Shown: piece after piece, positions 15,911-24,715 of the stretch | Position numbering within the stretch: the first letter of the stretch is position 1 | Layout: every line of letters begins with the position of its first letter | Source of the DNA: JAKSCF01 sp028279945 | Lineage (GTDB): Bacteria; Bacillota; Clostridia; Peptostreptococcales; JAAYPU01 | NCBI GenBank assembly: GCA_028279945.1 | Contig: JANQMT010000206.1 | Coordinates: 1 to 63,306 of the forward strand | DNA length: 63,306 nucleotides | Reading direction: 5' to 3' | The notes under the pieces: generated by a model | What the model was told of the DNA's origin: nothing | What the model saw: the letters and a program-made list of their open reading frames with translations, nothing else | Database searches by the model: none | Program-made: the position numbers and the translations under genes

Positions 15911-17830
15911 TTATTTTGATTTTAAATAGTTGATTTTGCCTCCTGCAAGAATCATAGCGAGTTCCATTTCTGATAAATTAGCTTTTACATTGTACTGTGA
16001 ATTTTTTGTTTTATTTGTAACCGTTATGGAATCACTTTTAATGTTATCAATAGCATTTTCTATTACTAAGTCATCATTAAGATCAATATGGTTATAATCT
16101 TCCGGATTTTCAAATGTTAAAGGAATGATACCGCTATTGATCAAGTTAGAACGATGAATTCTAGCAAAAGATTTGGCTACAATAAATTTAATGCCTAAAT
16201 GAAGCGGTGCCAATGCAGCATGCTCACGGCTTGAGCCTTGTCCATAGTTATCACCGCCTATGATAATGCCGCCGTTGTTCTTTTCACATCTCTCGGGGAA
16301 TTCCGGATCTATCCCGCTAAAACAGTATTTCGATAGATGTGGAACATTAGAACGATAGGGTAGAAGTTTCGCGTTAGAAGGCATGATATCGTCTGTTGTA
16401 ATGTTATCACCTGTTTTTAATACCACTTTTCCTTCTATCACATCAGTGAGTGCTTTGTTAAGAGGGAAAGGCTTGATATTTGGTCCCATTTCCACTGGAA
16501 TTTCACTTTTACTTCTATCGTCAGGATAAATCACAAAATTATCATTGAAAATGAAATCTTCATCTGCTATTACAGGAAGATCACCGTATTCACGACCATC
16601 AGATAATACACCTGCTACTGCTGATATAGCTGCTGTTTCAGGACTTACCAAATAAACGTCCGCATCTGCAGTACCGCTTCTACCTTTAAAATTTCGATTG
16701 AAGGTTCTAAGAGAAACAGCACCGGATTTAGGAGATTGTCCCATACCAATACATGGGCCGCATGCATTTTCAATAATACGAGCACCGGCATCAATCATAT
16801 GGGCTAGAGCACCATTTTGAGCCATTTTACTCATAATCTTACTAGATCCGGGTGATATGACTAAGCTGACATCTGGATGAACTTTTTTTCCTTTAAGGAT
16901 AGCTGCAACTTTCATTAAGTCTGTATAAGAAGAGTTTGTGCAGCTTCCTATGGCGACTTGATCCACTTTAATCGCTCCAATATGTTTAATGCTGTCCACA
17001 TTATCAGGGCTGTGAGGCATAGCTGCCAAAGGCTCTAATTCTGATAAATTCACCTCAAGGACTTCGTCATATTCCGCATCTTCATCTGCAGATAATGCGA
17101 TAAAATCATCAGCTCTTCCTTGGGAAGCCAGGTAAGCTTGTGTGTTTTCATCACTTGGAAAAATGGAGGTGGTAGCACCTAACTCCGCACCCATATTTGT
17201 AATGGTAGCGCGATCTGTAACAGAAAGTGTTTTAACACCCTCTCCGGTATACTCAACAATTTTACCCACACCGCCTTTAACGCTTAATTGTTGCAATACG
17301 TAAAGGATAACGTCCTTGGCAGATACCCAAGGCTTTAACGCTTCTGTAAGCTTTACATTAATGACTTTGGGCACTGTTAAGCTGTATGTACCTTTTGCCA
17401 TAGCAACTGCAACATCCAATCCGCCTGCTCCAATAGCGATCATACCAAGACCGCCGCCTGTTGGTGTATGGCTGTCTGATCCCAATAGGGTTTTGCCTGG
17501 TTTGCCATAGTTTTCAAGATGTAACTGATGGCATATACCATTGCCCGGCTTTGAATAAAGAACACCGTGTCTTTGAGCGATACTTTTTATAAATGCATGG
17601 TCATCTGCATTTTCAAAACCAGCCTGAAGAGTATTGTGGTCGATATAAGCAACAGAAAGTTCTGTTTTAATTTTTTCAACATCCATAGCTTCCAGCTGTA
17701 AATAAACCATAGTACCCGTTGAATCTTGTGTAAGGGTTTGGTCCATTTTAATTGTAATTTCATTACCGGGAGTTAAACTACCTTCTACAAGATGACTTTC
17801 TAAAATCTTGTACGCTAAACTTTTTCCCAT
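15911..17830 (-). CDS. acn: Aconitate hydratase, short form
   Basis: A 639-residue [4Fe-4S] aconitase interconverting citrate and isocitrate. The three cluster cysteines are seen in GSCTNSS and CGPCIG, and the swivel domain follows in the last 150 residues (GGDNYGQGSSREHAA). The length matches the compact aconitase seen in Aquifex and many Clostridia, rather than the roughly 900-residue AcnA. The start follows GGAGGTACTTTA. It leads the acn-icd-gntR operon. Confidence 0.95.
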   Translation of the reverse strand: MGKSLAYKILESHLVEGSLTPGNEITIKMDQTLTQDSTGTMVYLQLEAMDVEKIKTELSVAYIDHNTLQAGFENADDHAFIKSIAQRHGVLYSKPGNGICHQLHLENYGKPGKTLLGSDSHTPTGGGLGMIAIGAGGLDVAVAMAKGTYSLTVPKVINVKLTEALKPWVSAKDVILYVLQQLSVKGGVGKIVEYTGEGVKTLSVTDRATITNMGAELGATTSIFPSDENTQAYLASQGRADDFIALSADEDAEYDEVLEVNLSELEPLAAMPHSPDNVDSIKHIGAIKVDQVAIGSCTNSSYTDLMKVAAILKGKKVHPDVSLVISPGSSKIMSKMAQNGALAHMIDAGARIIENACGPCIGMGQSPKSGAVSLRTFNRNFKGRSGTADADVYLVSPETAAISAVAGVLSDGREYGDLPVIADEDFIFNDNFVIYPDDRSKSEIPVEMGPNIKPFPLNKALTDVIEGKVVLKTGDNITTDDIMPSNAKLLPYRSNVPHLSKYCFSGIDPEFPERCEKNNGGIIIGGDNYGQGSSREHAALAPLHLGIKFIVAKSFARIHRSNLINSGIIPLTFENPEDYNHIDLNDDLVIENAIDNIKSDSITVTNKTKNSQYNVKANLSEMELAMILAGGKINYLKSK

Positions 17831-17853
17831 TAAAGTACCTCCAACTCTGAAAA

Positions 17854-17899
17854 TTGTATTTATGTATACAATTTTACGATTTTACCCTTTTAATGTCAA
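17854..17899 (-). promoter_or_regulatory. Promoter and GntR-type operator of acn-icd-gntR
   Basis: On the minus strand TTGACA (17899-17894), exactly 17 bp and TAAAAT (17876-17871) make a near-ideal sigma-A promoter. Overlapping the end of the -10 element, TTGTAT (17854-17859) and ATACAA (17866-17871) form a 6-6-6 inverted repeat at the expected start of transcription, the usual place for a GntR/FadR-type repressor. The regulator encoded last in the operon is the obvious candidate (inference). Confidence 0.75.
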
Positions 17900-17986
17900 T
17901 ATATTATTTTGTTATATTCATTAAAATTAGTGTTTATTATGTGCTTAAAATAGATAGAACTATGCACAATAATTACAGTAAATCTA

Positions 17987-18052
17987 TTGACGATGATTAT
18001 GGAGAGTGATACTATATATAGTACACCAAGATAATTCACTTACTATATACGG
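17987..18052 (+). promoter_or_regulatory. RNR promoter with paired NrdR-like boxes
   Basis: TTGACG (17987-17992), 17 bp, TACTAT (18010-18015). The -10 is embedded in a perfect 14-base palindrome TACTATATATAGTA (18010-18023), matching the CTATATATAG core of NrdR boxes. A second, less perfect box ACTATATAC begins 31 bp later (core at 18043), just before the ribosome site. Tandem boxes about three helical turns apart are the hallmark of NrdR control. Confidence 0.75.
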
Positions 18053-18065
18053 AGGAAATTATATA

Positions 18066-20420
18066 ATGAAGGTAATTAAAAGAGACGGAGCACAAGTCAA
18101 TTTTAATGTAGAAAAAATTAAAAATGCTATTAAAAATGCTATGTTTGAGACTAAAAAGGGAATGGATCAAAAACTTGTAGACGAAATTGCCGACAAGATA
18201 GAAAAAAGTATAAAAAAAGAAAAGGGTAGTCAAATAAATGTTGAGGAAGTACAAGATATAGTGGAAGATTATTTAATGCAAAGTAACAGAACAGATGTTG
18301 CCAAAAAGTTTATTATCTATAGATATGAAAGAGATAAAACAAGAGATGCCAGAAAGAGACGTGATGGAAGAATTTTAACAGATGAATTTATCAGCAAATA
18401 TAAACACCGTAAAGTTCCTATGGATCAGCTGGGTAGTTTTGTATATTATCGAACTTATTCAAGGTGGCTTGAGGATGAAAAAAGAAGAGAGTACTGGTGG
18501 GAGACTGTAAGAAGAGCTGTGGAATATAACTGTAGTCTTGTTCCGACTTCTAAAGAGGAAGCTGAAAGATTATATCATAATGTTTTTGAGCTAAAACAAT
18601 TCCTTTCCGGAAGAACCCTTTGGGTAGGGAGTACAGATGTATCTAAGCATTATCCTATGTCCAACTACAATTGTTCTTTTCAGGTGATAGACAACTTTTC
18701 TTCATTTAGAGACGTTTTTTATTTACTGATGGTAGGTTCAGGAGTAGGAATTCGAATATTAAAATCTGATGTAGCAAGGTTACCAATGTTGAGAGCCAAT
18801 GTAGAGCTGATACATGAATTCTATACACCGGTTCCCATTGACCAAAGACAAGAAAATACTTCATTAGAATTTATGCATAATGATACCGTTAAAATTACTA
18901 TTGGAGACAGTAAAGAAGGCTGGGTTCAGTCCTTGGATTATTATATAAAGGTTTTATACAGTAATGAATATCGGAAAATCAATACGGTTATATTGAATTA
19001 TGATAGCGTAAGGCCAAAAGGCGAAAAGCTTAAGACTTTTGGCGGTACGGCCAGCGGGCATACCAGCATGAAAAATATGTTTTTGAAAATAGATATGGTT
19101 ATAAAAAAAGCACAACTTTTGGGGATGCATGAGAAGATCAAATTAAGACCAATAGATTGTTTAGATATTGCTAATATCATTGGAGAGAATGTTGTAGTGG
19201 GTGGTGTGAGAAGAACGGCTGAAATCATATTACTGGATTCAGACGATAAAGAAGCCATCCAAGCAAAATCAAATCTATATAAGAAGGTAGATGAAAACTG
19301 GGTCATTGACCAAGACATTGCACATAGGCAAATGAGTAATAACTCCATCTATTATAGAGAGAAGCCTTCCAGAGCGCAGTTTCATTGGCATATTGAGCAA
19401 ATGAGATATTCAGGAGAGCCGGGATGGGTTAATGAAGAAGCCGGTTTAAAGAGACGCCCTAATTTTAATGGGGTTAATCCATGCGCTGAGATACTATTGG
19501 ATTCAAAAGGTCTATGCAACTTAACGACTATTAATGTAATGGCTTTTGTTAATGAAGAGGGTAAATTGGATCGTGCAAACCTTCTTGAAGCCCAAAAGTT
19601 ATCTGCAAGGGCCGGTTACAGGATGACTTGTACTGAGCTTGAAATACCGGAATGGAATGAGATACAACAAAGAGATAAGCTGCTTGGCTGCTCATTAACA
19701 GGATGGCAGGATATGGTGAATGCCACGAATATGACCAATGAAGAGCAGGTAGCCTTACTGAAGGATTTAAAAAAAGCAGGAAAAGATGCTTCAAGCCATT
19801 ATGCAAAAGAGTTGGGACAAGGGGAACCTTTGTTAGTCACAACCGTAAAGCCTGAAGGAACGCTAAGTCTTCTACCGGTTGTATCCAGTGGTGTTCACTA
19901 CTCTCATTCGCCATATTTTGTTAGACGTATCAGGATAAGCAGTGACGACCCTTTAGCAAAAGTATGTGAAGAGTTGGGATATCCTGTTTTACCGGAAATA
20001 GGACAGGACAAAGAAACTTGTGTCACAAAAGTAGTTGAATTTCCGGTTAAAGTCCCTGAGGGAAAGACAAAAAATGATATTTCTGCCATAGAGCAGTTGA
20101 ATATTTATAAAATGTTTATGACCCATTATGCCGACCATAATTGTTCTATAACCGTTCATGTAAGAGAGCATGAGTGGGAAGAAGTTGAACAATGGGTTTG
20201 GGATAACTGGGATGAAGTCGTCGCATTAACTTTCTTATCATTGGATGACAATTTTTATGAATTGCTTCCTTTTGAAGCTATTGATGAAAAAGCATACAAT
20301 GCCAGAGTCAAGAATATGAAACCATTTATTCCATCATTAATTAGTAAATATGAAAAGGAAGAAATTCAATATGATATTGGAGACGACGGATGCGAAGGCG
20401 GTGCTTGCCCTGTAAGATAG
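18066..20420 (+). CDS. nrdJ: Adenosylcobalamin-dependent ribonucleoside-triphosphate reductase
   Basis: A 784-residue class II ribonucleotide reductase that makes deoxynucleotides using coenzyme B12 as radical source. An ATP-cone domain (about 1-95, opening MKVIKRDGAQVNF) precedes the barrel; the active-site motif NPCAE is near residue 480. The C-terminus ends CEGGACPVR, matching the mobile redox-active cysteine pair of the Lactobacillus leichmannii-type monomeric enzyme, although the ATP cone is an added module compared with that 739-residue protein. The ATG at 18066 follows GGAGG by 10 bases; the 20-residue upstream reading crosses the operator. Probably repressed by NrdR. Thioredoxin is the likely reductant. 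Confidence 0.93.
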   Translation: MKVIKRDGAQVNFNVEKIKNAIKNAMFETKKGMDQKLVDEIADKIEKSIKKEKGSQINVEEVQDIVEDYLMQSNRTDVAKKFIIYRYERDKTRDARKRRDGRILTDEFISKYKHRKVPMDQLGSFVYYRTYSRWLEDEKRREYWWETVRRAVEYNCSLVPTSKEEAERLYHNVFELKQFLSGRTLWVGSTDVSKHYPMSNYNCSFQVIDNFSSFRDVFYLLMVGSGVGIRILKSDVARLPMLRANVELIHEFYTPVPIDQRQENTSLEFMHNDTVKITIGDSKEGWVQSLDYYIKVLYSNEYRKINTVILNYDSVRPKGEKLKTFGGTASGHTSMKNMFLKIDMVIKKAQLLGMHEKIKLRPIDCLDIANIIGENVVVGGVRRTAEIILLDSDDKEAIQAKSNLYKKVDENWVIDQDIAHRQMSNNSIYYREKPSRAQFHWHIEQMRYSGEPGWVNEEAGLKRRPNFNGVNPCAEILLDSKGLCNLTTINVMAFVNEEGKLDRANLLEAQKLSARAGYRMTCTELEIPEWNEIQQRDKLLGCSLTGWQDMVNATNMTNEEQVALLKDLKKAGKDASSHYAKELGQGEPLLVTTVKPEGTLSLLPVVSSGVHYSHSPYFVRRIRISSDDPLAKVCEELGYPVLPEIGQDKETCVTKVVEFPVKVPEGKTKNDISAIEQLNIYKMFMTHYADHNCSITVHVREHEWEEVEQWVWDNWDEVVALTFLSLDDNFYELLPFEAIDEKAYNARVKNMKPFIPSLISKYEKEEIQYDIGDDGCEGGACPVR

Positions 20421-20555
20421 CGGTAAGCCCATAAAGATAAATTTTTTTTAAAAAAAATGTTTGAGGATATTTTTTGGGGGTAATTAATAATCATAACGTT
20501 GGTATGAGGGATAAGGGATATTTTGTTATGTAAATTAAAGGAGGAATATTTAATT

Positions 20556-21107
20556 ATGAAAAAATGGGTTTGTACGGTATGTGGATACGTTCATGAAGGA
20601 GAAGAAGCACCTGATAAATGTCCTCAGTGTAACGCTGCAAAAGATAAATTCAAACTTCAGGAAGAAGGCGAAGGTAATTTAGCTTGGGCAGATGAGCATG
20701 TAGTAGGTGTAGCAAAAGGTGTGGATGCTGAAATTATCCAAGGTCTAAAAGACAATTTCACAGGTGAATGTACAGAAGTAGGTATGTATTTGGCTATGAG
20801 CCGTGTAGCTGATAGAGAAGGTTATCCGGAAGTTGCTGAAGCATATAAAAGAATTGCGTTTGAAGAAGCAGAACATGCGGCAAAATTTGCAGAACTTTTA
20901 GGAGAAGTCGTAGCGGATTCTACAAAGAAAAATTTAGAAATGCGTGTTGCAGCAGAGCATGGTGCTTGTGCAGGTAAAAAAGATTTGGCAACTTTAGCTA
21001 AGAAAATGAATCTTGATGCAATTCATGACACCGTACATGAGATGGCAAAAGATGAAGCAAGACATGGTGCTGCATTCCAAGGCTTACTTAAAAGATATTT
21101 TGCTTAA
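20556..21107 (+). CDS. Reverse rubrerythrin
   Basis: A 183-residue non-heme iron peroxidase. A rubredoxin-like domain with CTVC and CPQC (residues 6-26) is at the N-terminus, ahead of the ferritin-like diiron domain with E-x-x-H motifs (FEEAEHA, KDEARHG). This is the reverse order compared with classical rubrerythrin, as in the clostridial proteins that reduce hydrogen peroxide with NAD(P)H. The ATG at 20556 follows AAAGGAGG; the ATG further upstream has no site. Monocistronic, ended by a terminator. A possible PerR-like AT-rich stretch lies near 20480 but is too weak to call. Confidence 0.93.
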   Translation: MKKWVCTVCGYVHEGEEAPDKCPQCNAAKDKFKLQEEGEGNLAWADEHVVGVAKGVDAEIIQGLKDNFTGECTEVGMYLAMSRVADREGYPEVAEAYKRIAFEEAEHAAKFAELLGEVVADSTKKNLEMRVAAEHGACAGKKDLATLAKKMNLDAIHDTVHEMAKDEARHGAAFQGLLKRYFA

Positions 21108-21126
21108 CCATTAAAATCGGAACAAT

Positions 21127-21158
21127 AAGCTCTTACCCAAACGGGTTAGAGCTTTTTT
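21127..21158 (+). terminator. Terminator of reverse rubrerythrin
   Basis: AAGCTCT.ACCC / GGGT.AGAGCTT stem with an AAAC loop and a T6 run. Confidence 0.88.
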
Positions 21159-21295
21159 ATATATGAAATATTTTCAAGATAATCCATAAATATGTCATTG
21201 ATTTTTCGACATATTTCGTAAATACTGGAAGTAGTAGAAATATAAGTTTTGAGGTTATATTTCTTTTTTTATCATTTATAGGGGGACAATTTGTA

Positions 21296-21649
21296 ATGAA
21301 AAGACTTAAGAGAAAAGAACAAGCTTTGCTTGTTGGCATAATTATGATTTTTGGCGGGCTGCTATTAAGGAGTTTTGCAATTTCAACGGATAATGACATT
21401 ATCACAGCTGCAGCTGTATTAATTTTATCGGTTGGTGTAGGATTTGCAATTGCTGCTTTTTTCTCAAATAGCATTATTTCAATCTCAGATGTAAAGAAAT
21501 ATATGATGGTACCGCTGTCCATAAGTTTGGTAATTTTAGTGTTTAAAAAGTTTGAAATACAAATGCCTGTTTTACAGGTTGGCTTAATGTTTTTGATAAA
21601 TTTAGTGTTTTTTAAGAAAGAAATCAAAAAAGCTTTGAAAAATCAGTAA
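21296..21649 (+). CDS. Small four-helix membrane protein, unknown
   Basis: A 117-residue protein that I do not recognise. A basic N-terminus (MKRLKRKEQ) is followed by four hydrophobic stretches at about 10-27, 35-54, 69-83 and 91-106, and a lysine-rich C-terminus, giving both ends inside the cell by the positive-inside rule. GGGGGA precedes the ATG. It stands between rubrerythrin and a pair of acidic paralogues without a clear operon link. Confidence 0.7.
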   Translation: MKRLKRKEQALLVGIIMIFGGLLLRSFAISTDNDIITAAAVLILSVGVGFAIAAFFSNSIISISDVKKYMMVPLSISLVILVFKKFEIQMPVLQVGLMFLINLVFFKKEIKKALKNQ

Positions 21650-21732
21650 TTTAAGGGTTGCTTCTTTATAAAAGTATATTAAAATATAGATAATAACATT
21701 ATTTAATGTATGATGAGATATGGAGAAGAACG

Positions 21733-22356
21733 ATGAATGAATCAGAACTATTAAAAGTTCTTGAAATGAATGATTGGCACGATATTCAATATTGTGAACA
21801 ATTTTTAACACTTATGGAGCACTGGGAAGAAATTGATGAAGATATTTTAATTCAAGTTTTTTCTAAGATGAGTGCTCAAGAGTGTAAACCGTATATTGAA
21901 TATTATTTTAGTGATTTGATGACGGGAATTCCTGATGACAATTTGACTCTATATAAAATATTTTCATCTGTTAAGGTTACCTTAATGGAAGCTGCCAATG
22001 CTATCCATAAAGACAGCAGGGCATTGGGAAATTTAGCTTACGAGTTATTGCGCTTTCAAGAGTGGTTGATGAAGGGTGATTTTTTAGTATGTTCAAATGC
22101 ATCCAATGAAAAGATAAAGAAGGTGAGCATTTTCGATGCATTGATACTATTTAGAATTGATCAATTAAATGCCGGAAAATTTGATATTGATTTTCCGGAT
22201 GACTTAGAATACAGAATTGATGAGTATGAATATGATTTAGATGAAGATGATAAAGTTAGTATATTGGATGATGAAGATTTTAATGATTTTCAAGAAGAAG
22301 ATGAATTTAACGGCTTAATCGATGAAAAAAATCCTGTAATTGAAGAATTTGAGTAA
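21733..22356 (+). CDS. Unknown acidic protein, paralogue 1
   Basis: A 207-residue acidic protein that I do not recognise. It aligns along most of its length with the next gene: NDWHDIQYCEQF versus ENWNEIKTKEQF, IEYYFSDLM versus IEDYFNECI, FQEWLMKGD versus FSKWLMVDS, and SIFDALILFRID versus DISVFASLTIIR. The N-terminal 150 residues look helical; the last 60 are a strongly acidic, low-complexity tail (YDLDEDDKVS and similar). There is no signal peptide or membrane helix. The ATG at 21733 follows GGAGAAG; an upstream reading lacks a site. A small hairpin separates it from paralogue 2. Confidence 0.7.
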   Translation: MNESELLKVLEMNDWHDIQYCEQFLTLMEHWEEIDEDILIQVFSKMSAQECKPYIEYYFSDLMTGIPDDNLTLYKIFSSVKVTLMEAANAIHKDSRALGNLAYELLRFQEWLMKGDFLVCSNASNEKIKKVSIFDALILFRIDQLNAGKFDIDFPDDLEYRIDEYEYDLDEDDKVSILDDEDFNDFQEEDEFNGLIDEKNPVIEEFE

Positions 22357-22357
22357 G

Positions 22358-22404
22358 AAAAACGCTTTACAAGCGTTTATTTCACAATTTATGTGTGGTA
22401 TAAT
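22358..22404 (+). promoter_or_regulatory. Short hairpin followed by extended -10 promoter
   Basis: AAACGCTT-TAC-AAGCGTTT (22360-22378) directly follows the stop of paralogue 1 and may be a weak terminator. TGGTATAAT at 22396-22404 is an extended -10 element that could start transcription of paralogue 2 separately. Confidence 0.5.
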
Positions 22405-22435
22405 GTAGTTACTCTCATAGTAAGGAGGGAGAACG

Positions 22436-23059
22436 TTGGAGAAGGAAATCATAAAAGAACTAAAAGAAGTGCTTGGAATAGAAAATTGGAATGAAATTAA
22501 AACAAAAGAACAATTTTTTGATTTAGTGTCATATATGTACTGTTTGGATGATCAAGTAAACGAAGAGGTTATAAAATCAATCGATAATATTGAGATGTTA
22601 ATAGAAGATTATTTTAATGAATGTATTGAATTAATTATTGATCATGAACCTTCCATTATGGTTGCTCTAGTAGATATGAATTCATTTTTAATGGAAATAT
22701 TTGAAGAGGAGACAGAAAATGTACGAGAAACAATCGCATATGAACTGAAGAACTTCTCTAAGTGGCTAATGGTAGATTCAAAAGTTAAGTATATTAAAGA
22801 TAAAGATAGTTTTGATATTAGTGTTTTCGCATCCTTAACGATTATTAGAGAAAATCAAGGAAATGAGAAAGAGCAGAATATAAAACTCTTTTTAATAACA
22901 GAAAGAAGACAAAATTTACTTAAGGACCTTCAAGAACTTGTTCGGTACGGCATTGATTTTGGAGAGAGTCCATATTTTGGCAGCGGCATCGATGGATATG
23001 ACAATGAAGGGTTATTTGAAGAGATAGAAGAATACGAAGATGATTATTATCTAAACTAA
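22436..23059 (+). CDS. Unknown acidic protein, paralogue 2
   Basis: A 207-residue acidic, probably helical cytoplasmic protein related to the gene before it (shared motifs listed there). The C-terminus is again acidic and aromatic (EEIEEYEDDYYLN) but shorter on low complexity. The start is a TTG at 22436, eight bases after AAGGAGG; no ATG lies nearby. It has its own extended -10 promoter and a hairpin terminator. Function unknown; two diverged tandem copies suggest subunits of one complex or a duplicated sensor. Confidence 0.7.
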   Translation: MEKEIIKELKEVLGIENWNEIKTKEQFFDLVSYMYCLDDQVNEEVIKSIDNIEMLIEDYFNECIELIIDHEPSIMVALVDMNSFLMEIFEEETENVRETIAYELKNFSKWLMVDSKVKYIKDKDSFDISVFASLTIIRENQGNEKEQNIKLFLITERRQNLLKDLQELVRYGIDFGESPYFGSGIDGYDNEGLFEEIEEYEDDYYLN

Positions 23060-23071
23060 CTATAATAATAC

Positions 23072-23106
23072 AAATTCTACAGCTTAAGAGCTGTAGAATT
23101 TTTAAT
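23072..23106 (+). terminator. Terminator after paralogue 2
   Basis: AAATTCTACAGCT-TAAG-AGCTGTAGAATTT, a 13-bp perfect stem followed by TTAA; it lies just ahead of the ribosome site of the FGGY kinase gene. Confidence 0.75.
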
Positions 23107-23120
23107 ATGGCGGAGGCAGC

Positions 23121-24671
23121 ATGGGGTTAAAATATATACTCACCATTGATGTAGGTACCCAGAGTACTAGAGGCATTATCTTTGATAATCAAGGCCAGAT
23201 AATAGAAAAAGAAAAAAGAGAATATAATCCTTACTTTTCAAATGTCCCTGGATATGCTGAGCAAGAAGGGGATTTTTATTGGCATACTATATGTGATGTA
23301 TGTCAAGTCTTAAAACAAAAGCAGCCAAAGATATTTGAAGATTTATTAGGCGTAACATTAACGACAATGAGAAATACGGTTGTACCTGTAGATGAAAACG
23401 GCGAGCCTTTAAGACCTGTTATTTTATGGTTAGATCAGAGAATGGCCAAAGCACATGATAAAATACCTTTTATGTATGCATCTGTTCTAAAACTTATTGG
23501 CGAAGAAAAAAAAATTCAGAATTTCAGAAGGGTATTTAGGTGGCAGTGGATAAAAGAAAATGAGAAAAATGTTTATAAAAATACTTATAAATATTTATTG
23601 TTGTCTGCCTATTTAAATTTTAAACTAACGGGCCATTTTATTGACTCCACGGCTTCACAAATTGGCTATGTGCCTTATGACTTTAAACGTAGAAAATGGG
23701 CTTCAAAATACGATGTAAAAAGTATTGCCTTTAATATTGACCATAAAAAAATGCCTAAGCTGGTTGAGCCGGGGGAGGAAATTGGCTTGATTTCGTCAAA
23801 AGCATCCTGTGAAACAGGTATTCAAGCAGGTATTCCGGTTATTGCTTCCGGATCAGATAAAGGATGCGAAACTCTGGGAACGGGATGTTTAGACAGTGAA
23901 ACAGGGAACCTTAGTCTTGGCTCTGCAGTTACAATTCAAACGACAACACCAAAGTATATTGAAATACATAGATTTATCCCAGCCTATCCTTCCGTAATCC
24001 CAAATCAATATAATCCGGAAATTCAGATCAATAGAGGGTATTGGATGGTAAGGTGGTTCAAAAATGAATTTGCCGAAATAGAAAAAAAACAATCAGAAGA
24101 GCAGGATATTCCGGTAGAAGTATTATTAGATAAACTATTAGAAATGGTACCTGCAGGTTCAGACGGATTATTCTTGCAGCCCTACTGGGGAGGAGAGTTG
24201 AAAGATCCTTATGCAAAAGGAGCGGTTATTGGATTTACGGATAGTCATACCAGAGCACATATTTACAGAGCAATTGTTGAAGGCATTAATTATGCTGTAT
24301 TAGATGGAATAGAATCTATTGAAAGAAAGACACAAAGAAGAATTAATGCCATTGCAATTTCCGGCGGGGGATCACAAAGTGATAATATTTGCAAAATTAC
24401 AGCTGACATGATGGGAAGAACGGTGTATAGAGTTCAAACTTACGAAACTTCCGGACTGGGGGCAGCTGTTGCAGCTTTTAAAGCTTTAAATGTTTTTGAT
24501 ACATACGAAGAGGCTGTCAATGGAATGGTCCATAAAGAATCTGTGTTTGAGCCCAATCCGGAGAATGCTAAAAAATATAAGCAAATGTATCAACAAGCGT
24601 ATAAAAAGATTTATCCAAATCTTAAGAAGCTGTATAAAGAAATTGATCATATTACATCAGGGAACAAGTGA
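23121..24671 (+). CDS. FGGY-family carbohydrate kinase
   Basis: A 516-residue sugar or polyol kinase. The N-terminal phosphate-binding motif DVGTQSTRGIIFD (residues 10-22), the catalytic-region WLDQRMA, and the C-terminal ISGGGSQSDNICKITADM signature place it in FGGY, which phosphorylates sugars such as xylulose, gluconate, glycerol or erythritol. The substrate cannot be told; no sugar transporter or isomerase lies beside it. GGCGGAGG precedes the ATG by a few bases. It ends at a strong terminator shared with the convergent histidine kinase. Confidence 0.9.
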   Translation: MGLKYILTIDVGTQSTRGIIFDNQGQIIEKEKREYNPYFSNVPGYAEQEGDFYWHTICDVCQVLKQKQPKIFEDLLGVTLTTMRNTVVPVDENGEPLRPVILWLDQRMAKAHDKIPFMYASVLKLIGEEKKIQNFRRVFRWQWIKENEKNVYKNTYKYLLLSAYLNFKLTGHFIDSTASQIGYVPYDFKRRKWASKYDVKSIAFNIDHKKMPKLVEPGEEIGLISSKASCETGIQAGIPVIASGSDKGCETLGTGCLDSETGNLSLGSAVTIQTTTPKYIEIHRFIPAYPSVIPNQYNPEIQINRGYWMVRWFKNEFAEIEKKQSEEQDIPVEVLLDKLLEMVPAGSDGLFLQPYWGGELKDPYAKGAVIGFTDSHTRAHIYRAIVEGINYAVLDGIESIERKTQRRINAIAISGGGSQSDNICKITADMMGRTVYRVQTYETSGLGAAVAAFKALNVFDTYEEAVNGMVHKESVFEPNPENAKKYKQMYQQAYKKIYPNLKKLYKEIDHITSGNK

Positions 24672-24677
24672 CAAAGA

Positions 24678-24715
24678 AAGGCGGATTTTGTAAAGCAAAA
24701 TCCGCCTTGTTTTTA
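24678..24715. terminator. Terminator between FGGY kinase and histidine kinase
   Basis: AAGGCGGATTTTG/CAAAATCCGCCTT stem with a 5-base loop and GTTTTT on the plus strand. Confidence 0.9.

Noticed and set aside
20470..20500. PerR-like box ahead of reverse rubrerythrin
   Set aside because: TTAATAATCATAA resembles part of the PerR consensus, but the match is too short and AT-rich to support.
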